NCBI GenBank assembly: GCA_001599595.1
Contig: BCHH01000003.1
Location: 3,715,619 to 3,779,618 of the forward strand
Length of the DNA stretch: 64,000 nucleotides
Reading direction: 5' to 3'
Source: Beverwykella pulmonaria
Lineage: Eukaryota > Ascomycota > Dothideomycetes > Pleosporales > Melanommataceae
A model generated the notes under the pieces. The model did not search any database. It was not told where the DNA came from and was given only the letters and a program-made list of their open reading frames with translations. A program made the position numbers and the translations under genes. Below are positions 33,059-45,960 of the stretch, one piece after another. Numbering within the stretch: position 1 is the first letter of the stretch; every line of letters starts with the position of its first letter.

Positions 33059-36000
33059 CTACTCGCTATCATCGTCAAAGCTAGCTTCAGAGGCTTGGTC
33101 ACTCTCCTCGTCTTCGTCGTCTGAAACCACGTACTTCGCGGGTTTTGCTGCTGCTGCCCTCCGTCCAGGACGAGCAGCCGGGGCGCGAGCAGCTACCTTT
33201 GCCTTGGGTGTAGGCTCATCGTCATCGTCATCAGACAAGATATCGTTCGCAAGCGCATCAGCGTCTTCCATATCCTCATCCTCATCCGAGTTGGGTGCAA
33301 CAGGCTTCTTTGACTTGGGTGCTGACTTGGCGGCCGCTCCTTGACTTGCTTTACCCATTCGTGCTGCATAAGCCTTCGCCGCAGGGCTCAAACCTGTTTT
33401 TTTGACCTCAACAGCTGAGGCTGTGGTCTTTGATTTCGGTTTTGGTGCCGACTTGGCTGCTTTCACAGTCGCTTTGGGGGCGGGTTTTGTGACGGCCTTA
33501 CTAGGTGCACTCTTCTTGACAGCGAAACCGAAATCGCCGTCATCGTCTGAATCCATCATCGTGTCGTTGACATTGCGAGGTGCGGGCTTTCGTGGTGAAG
33601 CTTGAGGCATCAAAGCCTCGTAATTTGTGTCATCAATGTCTTCTAGGTCTATTGGGCTGGCTTTCTGAGCGCCTAGACGGCTAGGAAGCTTGGCGGTGAG
33701 GCCAGCAGAGCTACCTGGACGACCGTTGCCACCACTTCCAGGTCGATTAGTAGTAGTGGAGAATAAGGGGCGTACGTTGCTATCGCCTCCGATGGTCTTG
33801 ATCATGCTGCTAACATCCCCAAGGAGGTTGTCTCCCAAGTCGTCGCTGTCGCTATCTTCATCAATTGTATATGTAGGTGCTTTCTTGGTGGCGACACGAG
33901 CAGTGCGGGAGTTCGTAATCGTTTCAGGCTTCTTCTTCTGTGTTTCCTTGGCGACAGCAGTGAAGATATCCGAGTCATCATCCGACTCGACAGGCGGCGG
34001 ACTTGGCTTCTTAGCCGGTTTTGCGGCGGCTGGGCGGCTCTTCTTTGCTGCGGGGGCTGCAGCCGCGGGAGCAGGTTTGTCAATGTCCATCGCGTCATCA
34101 GTTGCGGGCGTGGATTCCTTCTTGGTAAGATCGTCAAGCATGCCGTTCTGTTTTGGTGCTGTGGTAACGCTCTTCAAAGCCGTCAGTGCGCTACCTTTCT
34201 TGGCCGGTGGATCAGCGTCCTTGAGATAACCCAATAATCCACCTTGTTTGGCTTTGGCCTTCTTCTTCACCGGTCCAAAATCAGACCCCGAGTCGCTGAG
34301 TGAATCACTGTCATCCATCCTTCTCTTCTTCTTCTTCGTCTTGCCCTTCGCTGCACCGATACCGAGCTTCCTCGACCCACGGCGGCCCATATTTGCCAAC
34401 TTCTTCGCCCGCGCAGCCTCCTCGGTGAGGTGATTGTGCCACTCCTCAACGAAGTCATCGAGATCCTGGGTCCATATGTCTTTCGGTGTAAGTTTGATGA
34501 GAGTGTCAATCTCATGCTCTTTGTCTCCGATCTGCTTGAGAAGCTTATCAACGCGTTCCTGGGTCAAAGACCAGATAGCCATCTATGTTATGTCAGAGCC
34601 AGTCCAAGAGTGAAGCTAAACTGGAAGAAACTTACGCCCAAAAGGTAGTCATAGTCGTTTGCGCCAACTTCCTCGCTCTCCTCCTCCTCATCCTCGAGTG
34701 CCTCCTCCTGTTCACCCGCATTCTTGGCATCGGCCACTTTGGGGAACGGCTTGAAGTTAAGTTTCTTGAGCTCTGCAACAAGAGCGGCCTTCTTCTTCCT
34801 CGACACAGTGAGCTTGCCGTCGATTATCATTTGAATGAAGCGCGACTGATTCGACATTTTCTCGAGTTCTTTCTGCATCTCGTTCAATTGGTGTGCCTGT
34901 GTTACGTCAGTGAGATTATTCATCCATGTGTATTGGTGTGACAAACCTTGCGTTTCTCATAGTAGCGAATGCGGATTTGGTAGAATTCTTCCATGATATC
35001 AAGCACCGAATTGTACTTGTGGATGCGACCTTGTGGATCAAAAGCAACCAGATTCGACGTTGCCTGCGTCTTGAACAACTTGAAGGTGTCCTCAAGGCCC
35101 TTGGCAACAGCATTCGCCATGTGCTTGTCTTCCATCTTGATGATAAAATGGACTTTATCCGGAGTGTTGTATTCGGTGTAGTCCTTGATGATGGACGGAG
35201 TCTTCTCAGCCTTGATGATGTCCTCAAGCTTTTCCTTGAAATCTTGGGTCCAGAAACGTACGGGCAACTCAGTGACCTCGACCTCGTTCTCGCCAGTTTG
35301 TTGAATCGTACCAATGAACTTGTATCTATCCACGCCATTCTCTTCAGTGCGACCTGTAAACCCACGGAACCAAGGAGTCATCGGTTTCATATCCGCTTTC
35401 GTCTTGCCCTCTTGCATGCGGATCCTCAAGTTCTCGACAATGTCTTCCGGATTGTAATTGGGAATATCCGTGCTCCAACCAGTGCCGATGCCACTCGCAC
35501 CATTGACAAGAATCATCGGGATGACTGGAACATACATCTCAGGCTCGATCTTGTGTCCATCAGACTCGCCGTGTTTCAGCAGTGCGTCGTCATGGGCGTG
35601 GAAAATTCGGCGGGCAAACGGCGATAGTCGGGTGTAAATATACCTAGCACTAGCGGCGTCGGCACCTCCTTGAAGTCGGGAACCAAAATTGCCGCTGGGT
35701 TCCAAGCAGTTGATGTTGTTGGACCCAACGAAATTCTGTGCAAGACCAACAATAGTTCCTTGCATAGACGATTCACCATAGGCATAGTCGGTCGTTCCAG
35801 ACACGGAACCCGCAAGATCCACGACCTTGACGTCCTTCTTGAGATTTCGTTTGAAACACGTGTAAAGGACCTTGCGTTGACCGGGCTTGAAACCATCAAC
35901 GACTGAAGGGATAGATCGAAGATTGTCGACCATGCTGAAAAGAATGAGTTCTTTGTTCACGAAATCATCGTAGCTGATGTGGTTCCCAGTGAGATCTAGA

Positions 36001-38480
36001 TGTTGTCCTGGGACAAAGTCTCGAAGCCACTCCTTCCGAGCATCTGCCTTTTTCTTGGAGAAGGCGAGTTCGATGAGTGGCTCCTCCTCTGCCTTCATTG
36101 TGTGGAATTCCTTCATGTGAGTATCCAAGTCCCGGAAATAGACTTGGGCGTCGGCGGTATCACTCGTACCCAATCCCTTGTAGTACTTGTGTTCCCAGCC
36201 TTTCTCGTGTTTGTGCTGTTCCTTCCACTCTTCATATTCCGGCATCGAGTAGAAGCTCTTCCCTTGCTTTGGAGCCTTCGGGTTGCCCTTCCAAACTTTG
36301 ACAATGGGAGTGATAAATTCCATGAGGAATCCCGGCATCTTCAGCAAACTGGGGTACTGACATTGCAGGAAGTTGATCAATAAGCCCTTGATATGACTAC
36401 CATCGTGATCCTGATCAGTCATGATCATGATGTGGCCGTAACGGAGACCTCGGGCGTCGGTATACTCTTTCTTATGTTGCAGGCCAATGAACTTTTTGAT
36501 GTTCTGAATCTCAACGTTTTTGGATATTTGATCAATGGATGCATCCCGTACGTTCAGCATCTTACCACGAAGAGGGAAGACGCCAAAAAGGTCTGGGTTT
36601 ACAACGGCTCGGCCGGCCAAAGCAAGCAAACTAGCGGAGTCTCCCTCGGTAAGAATCAAGGTGCAAAGATGTCCATCCTTGGTACCGGCCTTGTTCGCGT
36701 CGGTGAGCTTGGTGTTGTTCATGCGGCTCCGCTTGTTGCCATCCGTCTTCTTCAAAATCTGGTCGGCTTTCTGCTGGGCGAAGTGCATGATATTCTGAAT
36801 GACCTCGGTATTTGCAATCTGCTTCAGGAACTTGTCGCTCAACTGGGGTTTGCTGCCGAAGTTGCTCGGTTTTGTCGTCAACTGCTCCTTGGTCTGGGAG
36901 GTGAAGGCTGGGTTGACGATGAGAGCGTTGACGAACAAGAAGATGTGGTTCTTGATCTGGGCGGGCTTCAGTTTGACACCGCCCTTGTTCTTTTTGTTGA
37001 CGATTGCCAAAAGTTTTTCGATAATTTGATCAGCGATGAAGTTGACATGGGTTCCGCCTGATGAGGTGGCAATGGAGTTGACGAATGAGATCTGATTAAA
37101 GGATCCGTCCGAGACGGCGAAGCCAACATCCCACCGATCCAGTTTGTCAATAATGATGACTTCTTTCTCTTTTTCCTCGCCGTCGCCCTTGCCTTGCTCG
37201 TTCCGGATGGCTTTGGTGTACATCTCCATGTACTTGCCGAAGCTGCTGATTTTGATCCTGTCACCATTCAGATACACCTTGACACCCTTCAGGGTGCCAG
37301 CCATATCGTAAGTTCGGCGCTTGACGAGAGCCTCGAAGTCATCATCAATGCCAGACATGCCGAACTTCTTGAAATCGGCCGTGTAAGTAATCTTGGTATA
37401 AGAGTCCGTCTTGGCATCCGTAATCTTGGCCTTGCCCATCTTGCCCATGTTGTTGGTCCAAGTCTGCTTGTATTTCTTCTTTTGTTTCGAGTCTACGGTC
37501 TCCAAGGTAAACTCGGTACTGAAGATGTTGCAGAGCTTCGCACCGTAACCGTTGCGACCACCTGTGACCTTCTGCGCTGTGTCGTCAAAATTGGACCCGG
37601 CAAGCAAATTACCGAAGATCATTTCTGGCACGTAAATGTTGTGTTCCTTTGCAAGTCAGCTCACGGAACCGCGTAATCCAGGGGTGGACAACTCACTTTG
37701 TGTATCTCAACGGGAATACCCTTGCCGTCGTTTCGAACTGAGATCTCGCCTGACTCTCGGTCAATGGTGACCCTGATCTCACTCATATTCTTGTCGTTCT
37801 GTTTGTTGTCTGCCGCATTTACAAGGATCTCGTCGAAGATCTTGTAGAGGCCGGGGACATAGCCGACCTCGCGGAACTCCATGGATTCAGTGGTGGAGTT
37901 GAAGACCCACATCTTGTCGGTGGTCCGCTCGGTGGAGCCAATGTAGGTATCAGGACGTTTTATGATGTGTTCAAGATGTGTGAGCTGGTCCAAGGTTAGC
38001 CATAGGCGTGTCTGTTAGTGCATGTACACCTACCATTTGATACTTGTCAGCAGCGCCGCCACTTCCCTTCTTCACCTTCACGGCAGGCAGTTCAGATGGC
38101 CCATCGACCCCAAAGCTCTCGTTCGCAATGTCAGCAAGGGGCTTGCCGCTCGTCTTTTTTGGTCCTGGGGCCTTCTTCTGCTGTGGAGGGGTGTCGGCAA
38201 GGAGTGAGTCGTCGTCGTCAAGCGGAACGTCGTCCATGTCGACATCCGAGTTCTCGTTGTCGGATTCATCTTTGCGTTTCTTCTTTGGTGCCGTCTTCGG
38301 CTTGGGCTTCGGGCGCGTTGCGTCGCCAGCGGGTCGCGCTCGGGGCTTACTTGTGCCTGCGGCCTTCTTGGGTGCGGCCTTCGGTTTGGCGGCTTTGGCA
38401 GTTGTCTTCGCAGGCGGCGGAAAGTCAGAGCTCTCGCCCTCGTCGAAGACGGAGCCCGCTAGGGAGTCGTCGTCGCTCAT
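33059..38480 (-). CDS. top2: DNA topoisomerase II
   Basis: Five exons (38480-38034, 37984-37697, 37646-34947, 34896-34636, 34582-33059; introns 49-53 bp, all phase 0) give 1739 residues. A basic/acidic N-terminal tail of ~145 residues precedes the GHKL ATPase (LTHLEHIIKRPDTYIGS, VRNDGKGIPVEIH, GGRNGYGAKLCNIFS). The TOPRIM domain has LTEGDSASLLA and DQDHDGSHIKGL, with the metal-binding Glu and DxD. The breakage-reunion domain carries the catalytic Tyr in ASARYIYTRLSP. The C-terminal ~400 residues are Lys/Asp/Ser-rich with phosphorylation-prone acidic patches, as in other type IIA enzymes. Role: ATP-driven double-strand passage, chromosome segregation. The gene is intact and a useful control for sequence quality. 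Confidence 0.97.
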
Positions 38481-38985
38481 GGCGCAGCGTCGTCAACTGA
38501 CAGAGTCCCGGGGGACGAAATAAAGGTAAAGGCGAACAAAAAGGCCAGGCCGTGGTGAAGAACAGGCGTGGAGGAGAAGGGAAGGAAGGTGTTGTTGTGG
38601 AGGGGAGTTGCGCGGCTTGTTTTGCGTCGAGGGCTTGTTTACAGTTTACCGTTTACAGTCGCGGTTCGGGTTTAGCGCTTAATTAGCGCCAGAGTCACAC
38701 TCCACCGACACTAAGACACGATTGGCTCGCTTAGCACACCACTAAAAGCGAGCGTGTTGTACCTTGATTTACAAGCGACCCATTCTTTTCACCACTCTCC
38801 GGGCGTTGCTCAGTTATGGAACAGGCCAAAGGGGTTCAACCATCACTAATACTCCCACGTATAAGGAGAAACACAGGGCCGTCAAGCAGATCGTATCCAA
38901 AGCACAATGGGATCAAATTTTCCCTACTATATCTACCGTGTCTAGCAACACACCTTTTACGATCGAAAGATCCTCCAGGCAGAAC
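38481..38985. other. TOP2 promoter and downstream gene 3' end
   Basis: About 500 bp between the TOP2 start and the stop of the next minus-strand gene. No further gene seen. Confidence 0.5.
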
Positions 38986-40332
38986 CTACATCTTAATAAC
39001 GACCTTGCCCTGCGCACTCCCCTCCAATAGCATCTTCAATCCCTCATGCACTCTCTCGAGTGGCAATACCCCATGTATAGAAGGCTCGATCGAGTTCTCG
39101 CTCACAAACTGCACCAAAGCTTCGAAGTCCTCCCTGTTCCCGGCATACGTCCCATGAACACTGATCCCCTGCGTGAACAATTTCATTAGATCCACCTGAG
39201 CAAATATACCTCCACTGTGCAGTCCGCAGGAAACAATCGTACCCCCAGTCCCCACTGACTCCATCGAATGCTTGAACGTTTGCTCGCCAGACATGTCGAA
39301 GACGGCCGCAACTTTCTCGGGAAGCTCTTCCCCAGGCAGAAAAGTCCGGTGGGCTCCGAGCTGCATCGCTAGAATGCGTTTCTCTTCGGTGCGGCCAGTG
39401 CACCAAACAGTCATGCCCGCTGCGCGTCCCAGCTGTATCAGCGCCGTTGCTACGCCTCCGCTCGACCCTTGCACTAGCATCTTCTGGCCCTTCTTCAATC
39501 CCGATCTAACGAAGAGCATGCGATACGCTGTGAGCCATGCTATGCCAAGGACCGAAGCAGTTTCGAACGATATGTTCTTCGGCTTCTTGACAATATTTTC
39601 CATGGGAACGATCACGTAGTCAGCCAACGAGCCTTGAGTCTTCTCGCCGAGAACGTGTCGATCAGGGTCGTGTGTAATATCGCCGTCGAAGTCAGAATTT
39701 CCCATCACGGGGTAGATGATGGCTTCGGTGCCATCCTCTAATGTTCCGGCAGCTTCGTTACCGAGGATCAGAGGAAACTTCAGTTCGAACATGCCAATAC
39801 CCTTCAGGGTAAAAATGTCATGAAAGTTGAGGCCAGCTGCAACAACCTTGACTCGGACCCAGCCCTCTGGCACTTCGGGAACCTTCCAAATGTCGTTCCT
39901 CAAGGCAGACAAAGGGTGCTCGGCGTTTCCTGAAGCAGCCCACACGGCTCGCATGATCGGCTCTTCGGGCCCAATTTGGTTGATACGAAGCTGTTGGATC
40001 TTCTGCTCGTTGCTAACCAGGAAGTGGAAGTATAGTGGAAATGGCTCTGTGATGCCGTAGTCTTCTTCGTAGTCTCCATCCATCATTACCTGAACCCATG
40101 TGTTGTTGTCTGCAGGCCCAATGCCCAGGAGTTTGATGTTGGCTTTGTGCGATACCAAGCCCTTCTCAAACCACGACTGGATAGAGTGCGAAGTATTGTG
40201 TTTTTTTGCCTCGTCTATCAGAATCGCGTCAGACGCGAAGCATGAGACAAATTGGGAACTGTCGAGGCTTTGGATGGCGTCAATTGCCCGAGATACCGGG
40301 TGGGGAAGACAGTTTAGTGAAATGGAAGTCAT
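38986..40332 (-). CDS. NTF2/SnoaL-like domain fused to a zinc-free MDR oxidoreductase
   Basis: Single exon, 448 residues from ATG 40332. The frame is open to 40488 without improving the model, so I prefer the internal start MTSISLNCLPHP. Residues 1-130 look like an NTF2/SnoaL alpha+beta barrel (AIDAIQSLDSSQFVSCFASDA, FPLYFHFLVSNEQKIQQLRI). Residues ~145-448 are a medium-chain dehydrogenase/reductase of the quinone-oxidoreductase type: VKVVAAGLNFHDI, FPLILGNEAAGTL, and the NAD(P)-binding GSSGGVATALIQLGRAAG. The catalytic and structural zinc cysteines of classical alcohol dehydrogenases are absent. It probably reduces enones or quinones with NADPH. The fusion suggests substrate capture by the NTF2 part (inference). 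Confidence 0.83.
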   Translation of the reverse strand: MTSISLNCLPHPVSRAIDAIQSLDSSQFVSCFASDAILIDEAKKHNTSHSIQSWFEKGLVSHKANIKLLGIGPADNNTWVQVMMDGDYEEDYGITEPFPLYFHFLVSNEQKIQQLRINQIGPEEPIMRAVWAASGNAEHPLSALRNDIWKVPEVPEGWVRVKVVAAGLNFHDIFTLKGIGMFELKFPLILGNEAAGTLEDGTEAIIYPVMGNSDFDGDITHDPDRHVLGEKTQGSLADYVIVPMENIVKKPKNISFETASVLGIAWLTAYRMLFVRSGLKKGQKMLVQGSSGGVATALIQLGRAAGMTVWCTGRTEEKRILAMQLGAHRTFLPGEELPEKVAAVFDMSGEQTFKHSMESVGTGGTIVSCGLHSGGIFAQVDLMKLFTQGISVHGTYAGNREDFEALVQFVSENSIEPSIHGVLPLERVHEGLKMLLEGSAQGKVVIKM

Positions 40333-41182
40333 TTTGCGTATAATTAAAAATCTTGAGGGCCGAGTCTGGACTAGCAACAAGCGTCTGATAAAGATGTGTT
40401 GAGAAGCCAGAGGGAAGGAGTTTACGTCCAGAGAAGAGAGTAGCAATGGGAAATCTGTAGAGAATAGAGGTGGACAAATGACGGTCATAATAGAGTCATA
40501 TTCCTACCCACTTTATACTCTCTTTCCGAGCTTCATTGGCAGAATTGCGCTCTTCCTTAACATTCACGCCGCTCATATCACGATATGCTCCCGCAGAGCG
40601 GCCATGGAGTCCACCAACTCCACTACAACTAGGGTTACCACTAACGGAGGCATCTTGCCAGATGCTGCGGAATCTGGATGAAAAAATGATTCGAAGCCGA
40701 CAATGCGGAGAAGTGGTGGATTTGCGGAGCGCCACTCCACGGCGGTGCGTTAATTCGACAGTACTCTCTGGAGCCCAAACGAATGCCAGTCACAAGGCCA
40801 AAATATAAATCGCAGCCCATGCAGTGCTACCATATCTACCAGAAAGTGCTATACATGTATAATAAAGTAATAATTCTGAAGTCTAATCTGTTGTGCAGAG
40901 GAAAGATGCTTAACTGACGAATTACTGGTAATGCACGGTTGTCGCCATGACTTTTGCGGAGCAATCAGCCCTAAGCCCGACCAGGACAGGCGCGTTTCCG
41001 TCGTCCTTTGTCATCATCTTAAGACGACGACAACAGACGTCATAACTCGAAGGAGAAAGATATACACTCTTCCACTCGAGCCTATTCCGCTCTGCTACCT
41101 ATAGGGGCCGCCCGCTAGCGAACAAGTACCAGTGTGCCGCCAACTACAACCACTTACGTGCTCCACCATCAATATCGTCAGC
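40333..41182. other. Divergent promoter region, 850 bp
   Basis: Lies between the NTF2-MDR gene (minus) and the Zn2Cys6 gene (plus), which are transcribed away from each other, so co-regulation is possible. I see no gene inside. Confidence 0.5.
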
Positions 41183-42699
41183 ATGTCCGCAGAACCCGTC
41201 TCGCGCCGCAAATCTTGCGGCGAATGTGTGAAAGCTAAGCGAAAATGCGGAATGGAGCTTCCCAAATGCAAGCGCTGCCAAAAAAAGAACATCGCCTGCG
41301 GCTACCCCAATAACAAGGCTCCTCCGCATCAAACGACCATCCCCGACTTAGAATTCCCATGGCTTGACGACCTGATGCGAGATTCCAACATGCTGCCTTG
41401 GACTGGCGCTCTCCAGCCACAGCTAGAACTGTCGTCAGGGGTGCCACCCTTATTCAGAAGCACGGGCAATCATCCATTCGCACCTTATCAAGATATACCG
41501 CAATACTTGACTGCTACAGAAGGTCCTACGAGGACTACTTTGGCGAGAGCGGAGACTGAAGCGGCTCTACATCGATTTAAGACTTGGCCTGATAAGTGGC
41601 TGAAAGAAGGGAAAGCACCTTTTATACACCCTCGATTATATGTCTCGGGAATGCCTAAATCGCTTCAAGATGCGTACGCGGCATGTGCTATATATTCTAC
41701 CAAGACACCTGAGAACTCGTTCATCGCTTTCACAGGTATGTATGATGGCTTCAATGTCGTCTCCCTGTTCATTCGTCACGGCGCCTCCACCCAAGTTGGC
41801 GCTCATAGAGGGTTATTGCCATCCTGGCTTCATACTTCTGTAGCATGTCTGTATTTTTCAATCAACCAGTATATTTACGAGATTATTCCATAATCACTGT
41901 ACCTATTGCCCGTAAATCCAAATTTGGCATAGTACAAGAGAGTTCGGTTCACTTTCTATTATTATTGCATATGCTAGAGTAGGTTTCTTCATTCCCCAGA
42001 ACCTGGCTAACTCTACGCCCATCTCAAGTCATCGAAGCAAAAGCAAATGAGCTCCTCCGCTCTCCCAACCAACCATCCTGGACGCCCTTAGATTTACTAG
42101 CCGCCGTCCAAGCACTCCTAATATTCCAGTTTATCCGGCTATTCGACGGCGATATCCGACAACGCGCATTGGCTGAGAATGCCGAGCCCGTGCTAGAATC
42201 ATGGACCGAGCAGCTTAAATCGCAGACCGAGGAAGAGCAAAAGTTCACAACTTTCACAGCGCCATCGTGGCGCTCTTGGATATTTGGCGAATCGGTACGG
42301 CGAACAGTTACCATGAGCATCTTCCTCACCGGCATATACTCCCTCGTCAAGCAAGGCTTCTGTACTAGTTCAGACGCAGTTACAGCGAATTCGTTTACCG
42401 CACAAAAGCTTTTTTGGGACACGAACTCGGCGTTGGAATGGGAACGTGCGCGGCAAACGAGTAATCCGTACTGGGTTACTAAGATGAACTTCGACCATGT
42501 TCTTCAAGATGGGAAAGGGTCGGAGGTCGATGATTTTGGTTTGGTGATGATGATCATGTATAAGGGGCAGGATACTGTTGATCACTGGTTGGCCTTGACC
42601 AGCGCGGAAAGAAGTTCCGTTGTTGATCCGCATTTTCAGCAGAGCTTGCAGGGGGTGCTGCAGATGGGTGATGGGTCCATGTCTTCTTCTGGTGTCTAG
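41183..42699 (+). CDS. Zn2Cys6 fungal-type transcription factor
   Basis: Two exons, 41183-41735 and 42029-42699, give 407 residues; the intron is 293 bp and phase 1. The binuclear zinc cluster is at residues 12-38 with spacing C-x2-C-x6-C-x6-C-x2-C-x6-C (CGECVKAKRKC...CKRCQKKNIAC). After the linker a helical middle region follows, with LDLLAAVQALLIFQFIRLFDGD, WRSWIFGESVRRTVTMSIFL and WDTNSALEWERA, the usual regulatory-domain text of this group. It is divergent from the NTF2-MDR oxidoreductase, so a local pathway regulator is a reasonable guess but not shown. The intron is unusually long for this window; an extra small exon inside it is not excluded. Confidence 0.85.
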
Positions 42700-43494
42700 T
42701 CTCGGGCACCCTGTGCGAAAAGTGCATGCGTTCGCTAGCGTTCCGAATCGCTCTCTGTCCATCCACGAACAGACCGATTAAGCCTCCAGGTCTTAATTGG
42801 CCCCGGGAGTTCGAGTTAGAGGTTATAGCGCTATAAACTAGTATAGATACGAAGAGGGAGAGATAGCTTGATTTAGAGTTGACTAATCATGCTTTCGTGG
42901 TAACGCGTTCTACTAGCAAGCTGCGCACACCACTAATAAGCTGCGTACCTACTAAAAATCACGAAAACTGCCCTTTAAGTTCTCAAAAACTACTGCGATA
43001 TAATTAATAGAAATAAATAGAAAAAAAAAATTTATGCACACGTAACAGTTAACAACAGTCCACTTAGTTTACCATCTCATCTTTGATCCATCAATTCTTC
43101 ATCTCATCTCGGTGAAACTACCGTAGATTTGACAGATGGACTGTACGGTCCTAGTAAGGTCCGGCAAGGGAGCAGAAGGTGAAATCAAATGTCTGTTATA
43201 ATACGCATACATGGCAATTAGCTATAACGAAGGGTCGTCTTCTAAGAAAGGGGTACTAATCCTTTAGGGGGGCAGGATTGGACTGTCATGAGAATACCTC
43301 ATCTATCTGCGAGCCAAGCGCTAATTCTGGGTCAGCATCAGGGCTGTGAGTGCGGGGCGGCAGCCCATCAGGCTGAGATTATCAGGCAGAGACTCACCTT
43401 TGCAATGCCCCGCTAAAAAGAAATAGCCTTCCCGATGTATAATACATCCACACCCATATCGAAGCCTTTTACAAGGCTACTACGTTCTGATACA
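42700..43494. other. Intergenic, AT-rich, with a short tandem motif
   Basis: At 42916-42960 the phrase AAGCTGCG(C/T)AC followed by CTA occurs twice in tandem, next to an A-rich run (43021-43030). The rest is AT-rich DNA before the HET gene. Could be a transposon end; no second end found. Confidence 0.3.
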
Positions 43495-45495
43495 ATGGCA
43501 GCAAACGTGTATCAAGACTTACCTCTCGGTTCTCGCGATATTCGGGTCATCGACCTGGCAGGTTCCACCGAACAACAACGTGACCCACTTAATGTCACTC
43601 TTCGGACGATCTCTCTGGACAATGATACCACATTCCACGCACTCTCTTACTCATGGGACGGCCAAGGACGCGATCGTCCGATGACTTGCAATGGCAGCCA
43701 AATCCACATCACACGAAATTGTGAATCCGCTATTCGAGACTTGAAGCGGAGTGGGAAATATCGCATGGTTTGGATCGATGCCATCTGCATCGACCAATGC
43801 TCGGTTCCAGAAAAGAATGTCCAAGTTCCCCTCATGGCCGACATCTATGGCAAAGCGACTTGTGTTCTTATTTGGCTTGGTGCTCAGACAGCGCCGGGGA
43901 GAAGAGCTTTTCAGCATCTTACCGCGGTTGCCGAGATAGTGTCGAATGGCAACATTTCAGGAACTGACAACAGAATTCGAGCCGAGATTAGTCGCTTCGA
44001 AGGTATGTCATTAAGGAATATTCGCCTATTATTGCTGCTCCAGTTCTAATAAAGCCTAGCCAGCTCCCGTCAACAGTACTCTGGACTTCCCGCTATGGCT
44101 GTGAACAATCCCATTATGACTGAAATTCTCAACAAGACCTGGTTCACGAGGACATGGACAATCCAAGAAGTTCTATTAGCCAAGGAGGCAGTGCTCCTCT
44201 GTGAAGATGATGAGCTACCATGGAGATCCTTCCTCTCTGCGCTCGAGACCCTTAGTCGTTTAGAGGGCAATTCAAACGACGGCAACGGTCTCGACCTAAA
44301 CTATGGCACCGTCTTTGCTGGGACAGCAATCTACAGAAAGCTAGATATGTTGATACAGCAGCCCCAGGCTGTCGACAAGTTGGGAACCGTACTGCGTGAG
44401 GTCAGACCAAAAGGCGCTGGGAATCCAAGGGACAAAGTCTACGGTGTTTACGCGCTGTTGAGGAAGATGGGGGTTGGCAACTTACCGAGGGTTGATTACG
44501 ACCTGTCGTCACAGGAAGTTTACACGGCCGCTACTCGCGCTTGCATCAACCATGATGGCACCCTGAGCATTCTTCGCCAGCTGGGACTACCAAAGACTCT
44601 CCAAAACCTGCCTTCTTGGGTTCCGGATTTGAGCAACACGTTTCCAAGGACCGCAATACCTGTTGCCACTCACCTCGATGCTACTCGTTCCTCGCAAGCG
44701 TTATTCGGATTCACCCCAGGAAATTGTCTGCTACTCAGAGGAGTCATCATTGATACTGTTGACGCTGTACCCGTAGAACGGGTGGCATACAGTCTAGGCG
44801 ATGACGCCGACGAGTCCTTCGAGCTCGCCGGCGACCGGGCATTGCTCCAGCTGCTCATAGCAAGGCAAATGGTGGAGGCCTTCCAGAGCTGGCTACGCTG
44901 TGCAATGCAGCAGTCGACATACCCTGGCACCAACGAACCAAGTCTTGATGCATTTTGCAAAACACTCAGCTTCGAGGGCGTGACAGGAGATAGCGTTACC
45001 AATAGGCAGGCTGAACTCTTCTTGGCCTATTTCCAAGATTGGCTATTCATAATCAGAGCTAGCGAGCCATCCAATGAGACTGGAATGTGGCGTCTTCGGC
45101 GCCAGCTGGCGTCGTGGGAGAGCACTTCAAGCGTTAGGAGTCATTTACAATCAACTGGCACGCAGTATGATCTGGAACTTGAAACAGCATCGGATGCTGC
45201 GTTGATCGTTCTTGCGTTGAATATTTCAAGAGCGAAGTACTTCCATGGAGTAGCATTCCACAACGCCCTGGGTCGAGCATTTTTCACGACAATGATAGGA
45301 TTCACGGGCCTAGGCCCGACAAACGCTAGACATGGCGATTCAATTGCCTTGTTCTCTGGACTCAAGGTTCCTATGGTAATTAGGAAGGAAGGCAATGCCT
45401 GGAGGCTGGTCGGCCCTGCTTTCGTGTATGGGATTATGCATGGCGAACTCTGGCCACATTCTGAGAGTGGACTTATAGAGTTTACAATTGTTTAA
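43495..45495 (+). CDS. HET (heterokaryon incompatibility) domain protein
   Basis: Two exons, 43495-44002 and 44060-45495 (57-bp intron, phase 1), give 647 residues; an upstream in-frame ATG at 43435 would add 20. The HET domain (residues ~45-210) shows its three blocks: FHALSYSWDGQ, RMVWIDAICIDQ with KNVQVPLMADIYGKA, and after the intron TWFTRTWTIQEVLLA. The remaining ~420 residues resemble the usual long, variable C-terminal region of these proteins with the HGELWP..E end motif. Family knowledge: HET domains are TIR-related cell-death effectors in fungal non-self recognition. Partner genes are not obvious, though a broken GTPase gene lies next to it. Confidence 0.9.
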
Positions 45496-45960
45496 ACGTA
45501 CAGTATTAAGACTATATGCAGCCTGTCATAGTTTGAGTCAGAAGCTAGAAGCCGCTTCAAGGCTTAAGTCATATTAATAAGTGATGATTATCTTATGTAC
45601 AAGTTCGCAACGGACGGAATCAGCTACCTATTATGGGCGCGTCGAGCAAGTGGCGAGACCACACGTGATTTGCTAACGATGTTGGGGTTGACTGCAAAAT
45701 AGCCATCAGGTTGGTCCCTGCCGATGATGTTTTAAGCTTCGACTTAAATGGTAAAGCGCTTGCTCAGCCTTGTTATGATGTGGCTGCGTTGTAAAACGAG
45801 TTGCGTATTTGTGGGGAAGCCGGTTTTACAAAGCACTGTAGAATGGAAGGCATGTCTGGCCAAGAGTACCTTCTGCTTCTACCTATGTACATACAGACTC
45901 CTTCACGGCCTAATAAATCCATGTAATAATACCGTACAAAGGACAAGAGTGACAAATCAA
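45496..45960. other. Convergent intergenic region
   Basis: Between the HET gene and the GTPase pseudogene 3' end; no gene seen. Confidence 0.4.

Noticed and set aside
33048..34229. Long plus-strand frames (33048-33344, 33690-34229) opposite TOP2
   Set aside because: They are shadows of the low-complexity Lys/Asp/Ser tail of topoisomerase II; antisense of such codons stays open by composition.
40332..40488. 52-codon N-terminal extension of the NTF2-MDR protein
   Set aside because: No signal or targeting pattern, and the NTF2-like domain starts right after the internal Met; treated as 5' untranslated.
42916..42960. Doubled AAGCTGCG motif as a transposon terminus
   Set aside because: I could not find an inverted partner within the window, so it is noted only in the intergenic entry.
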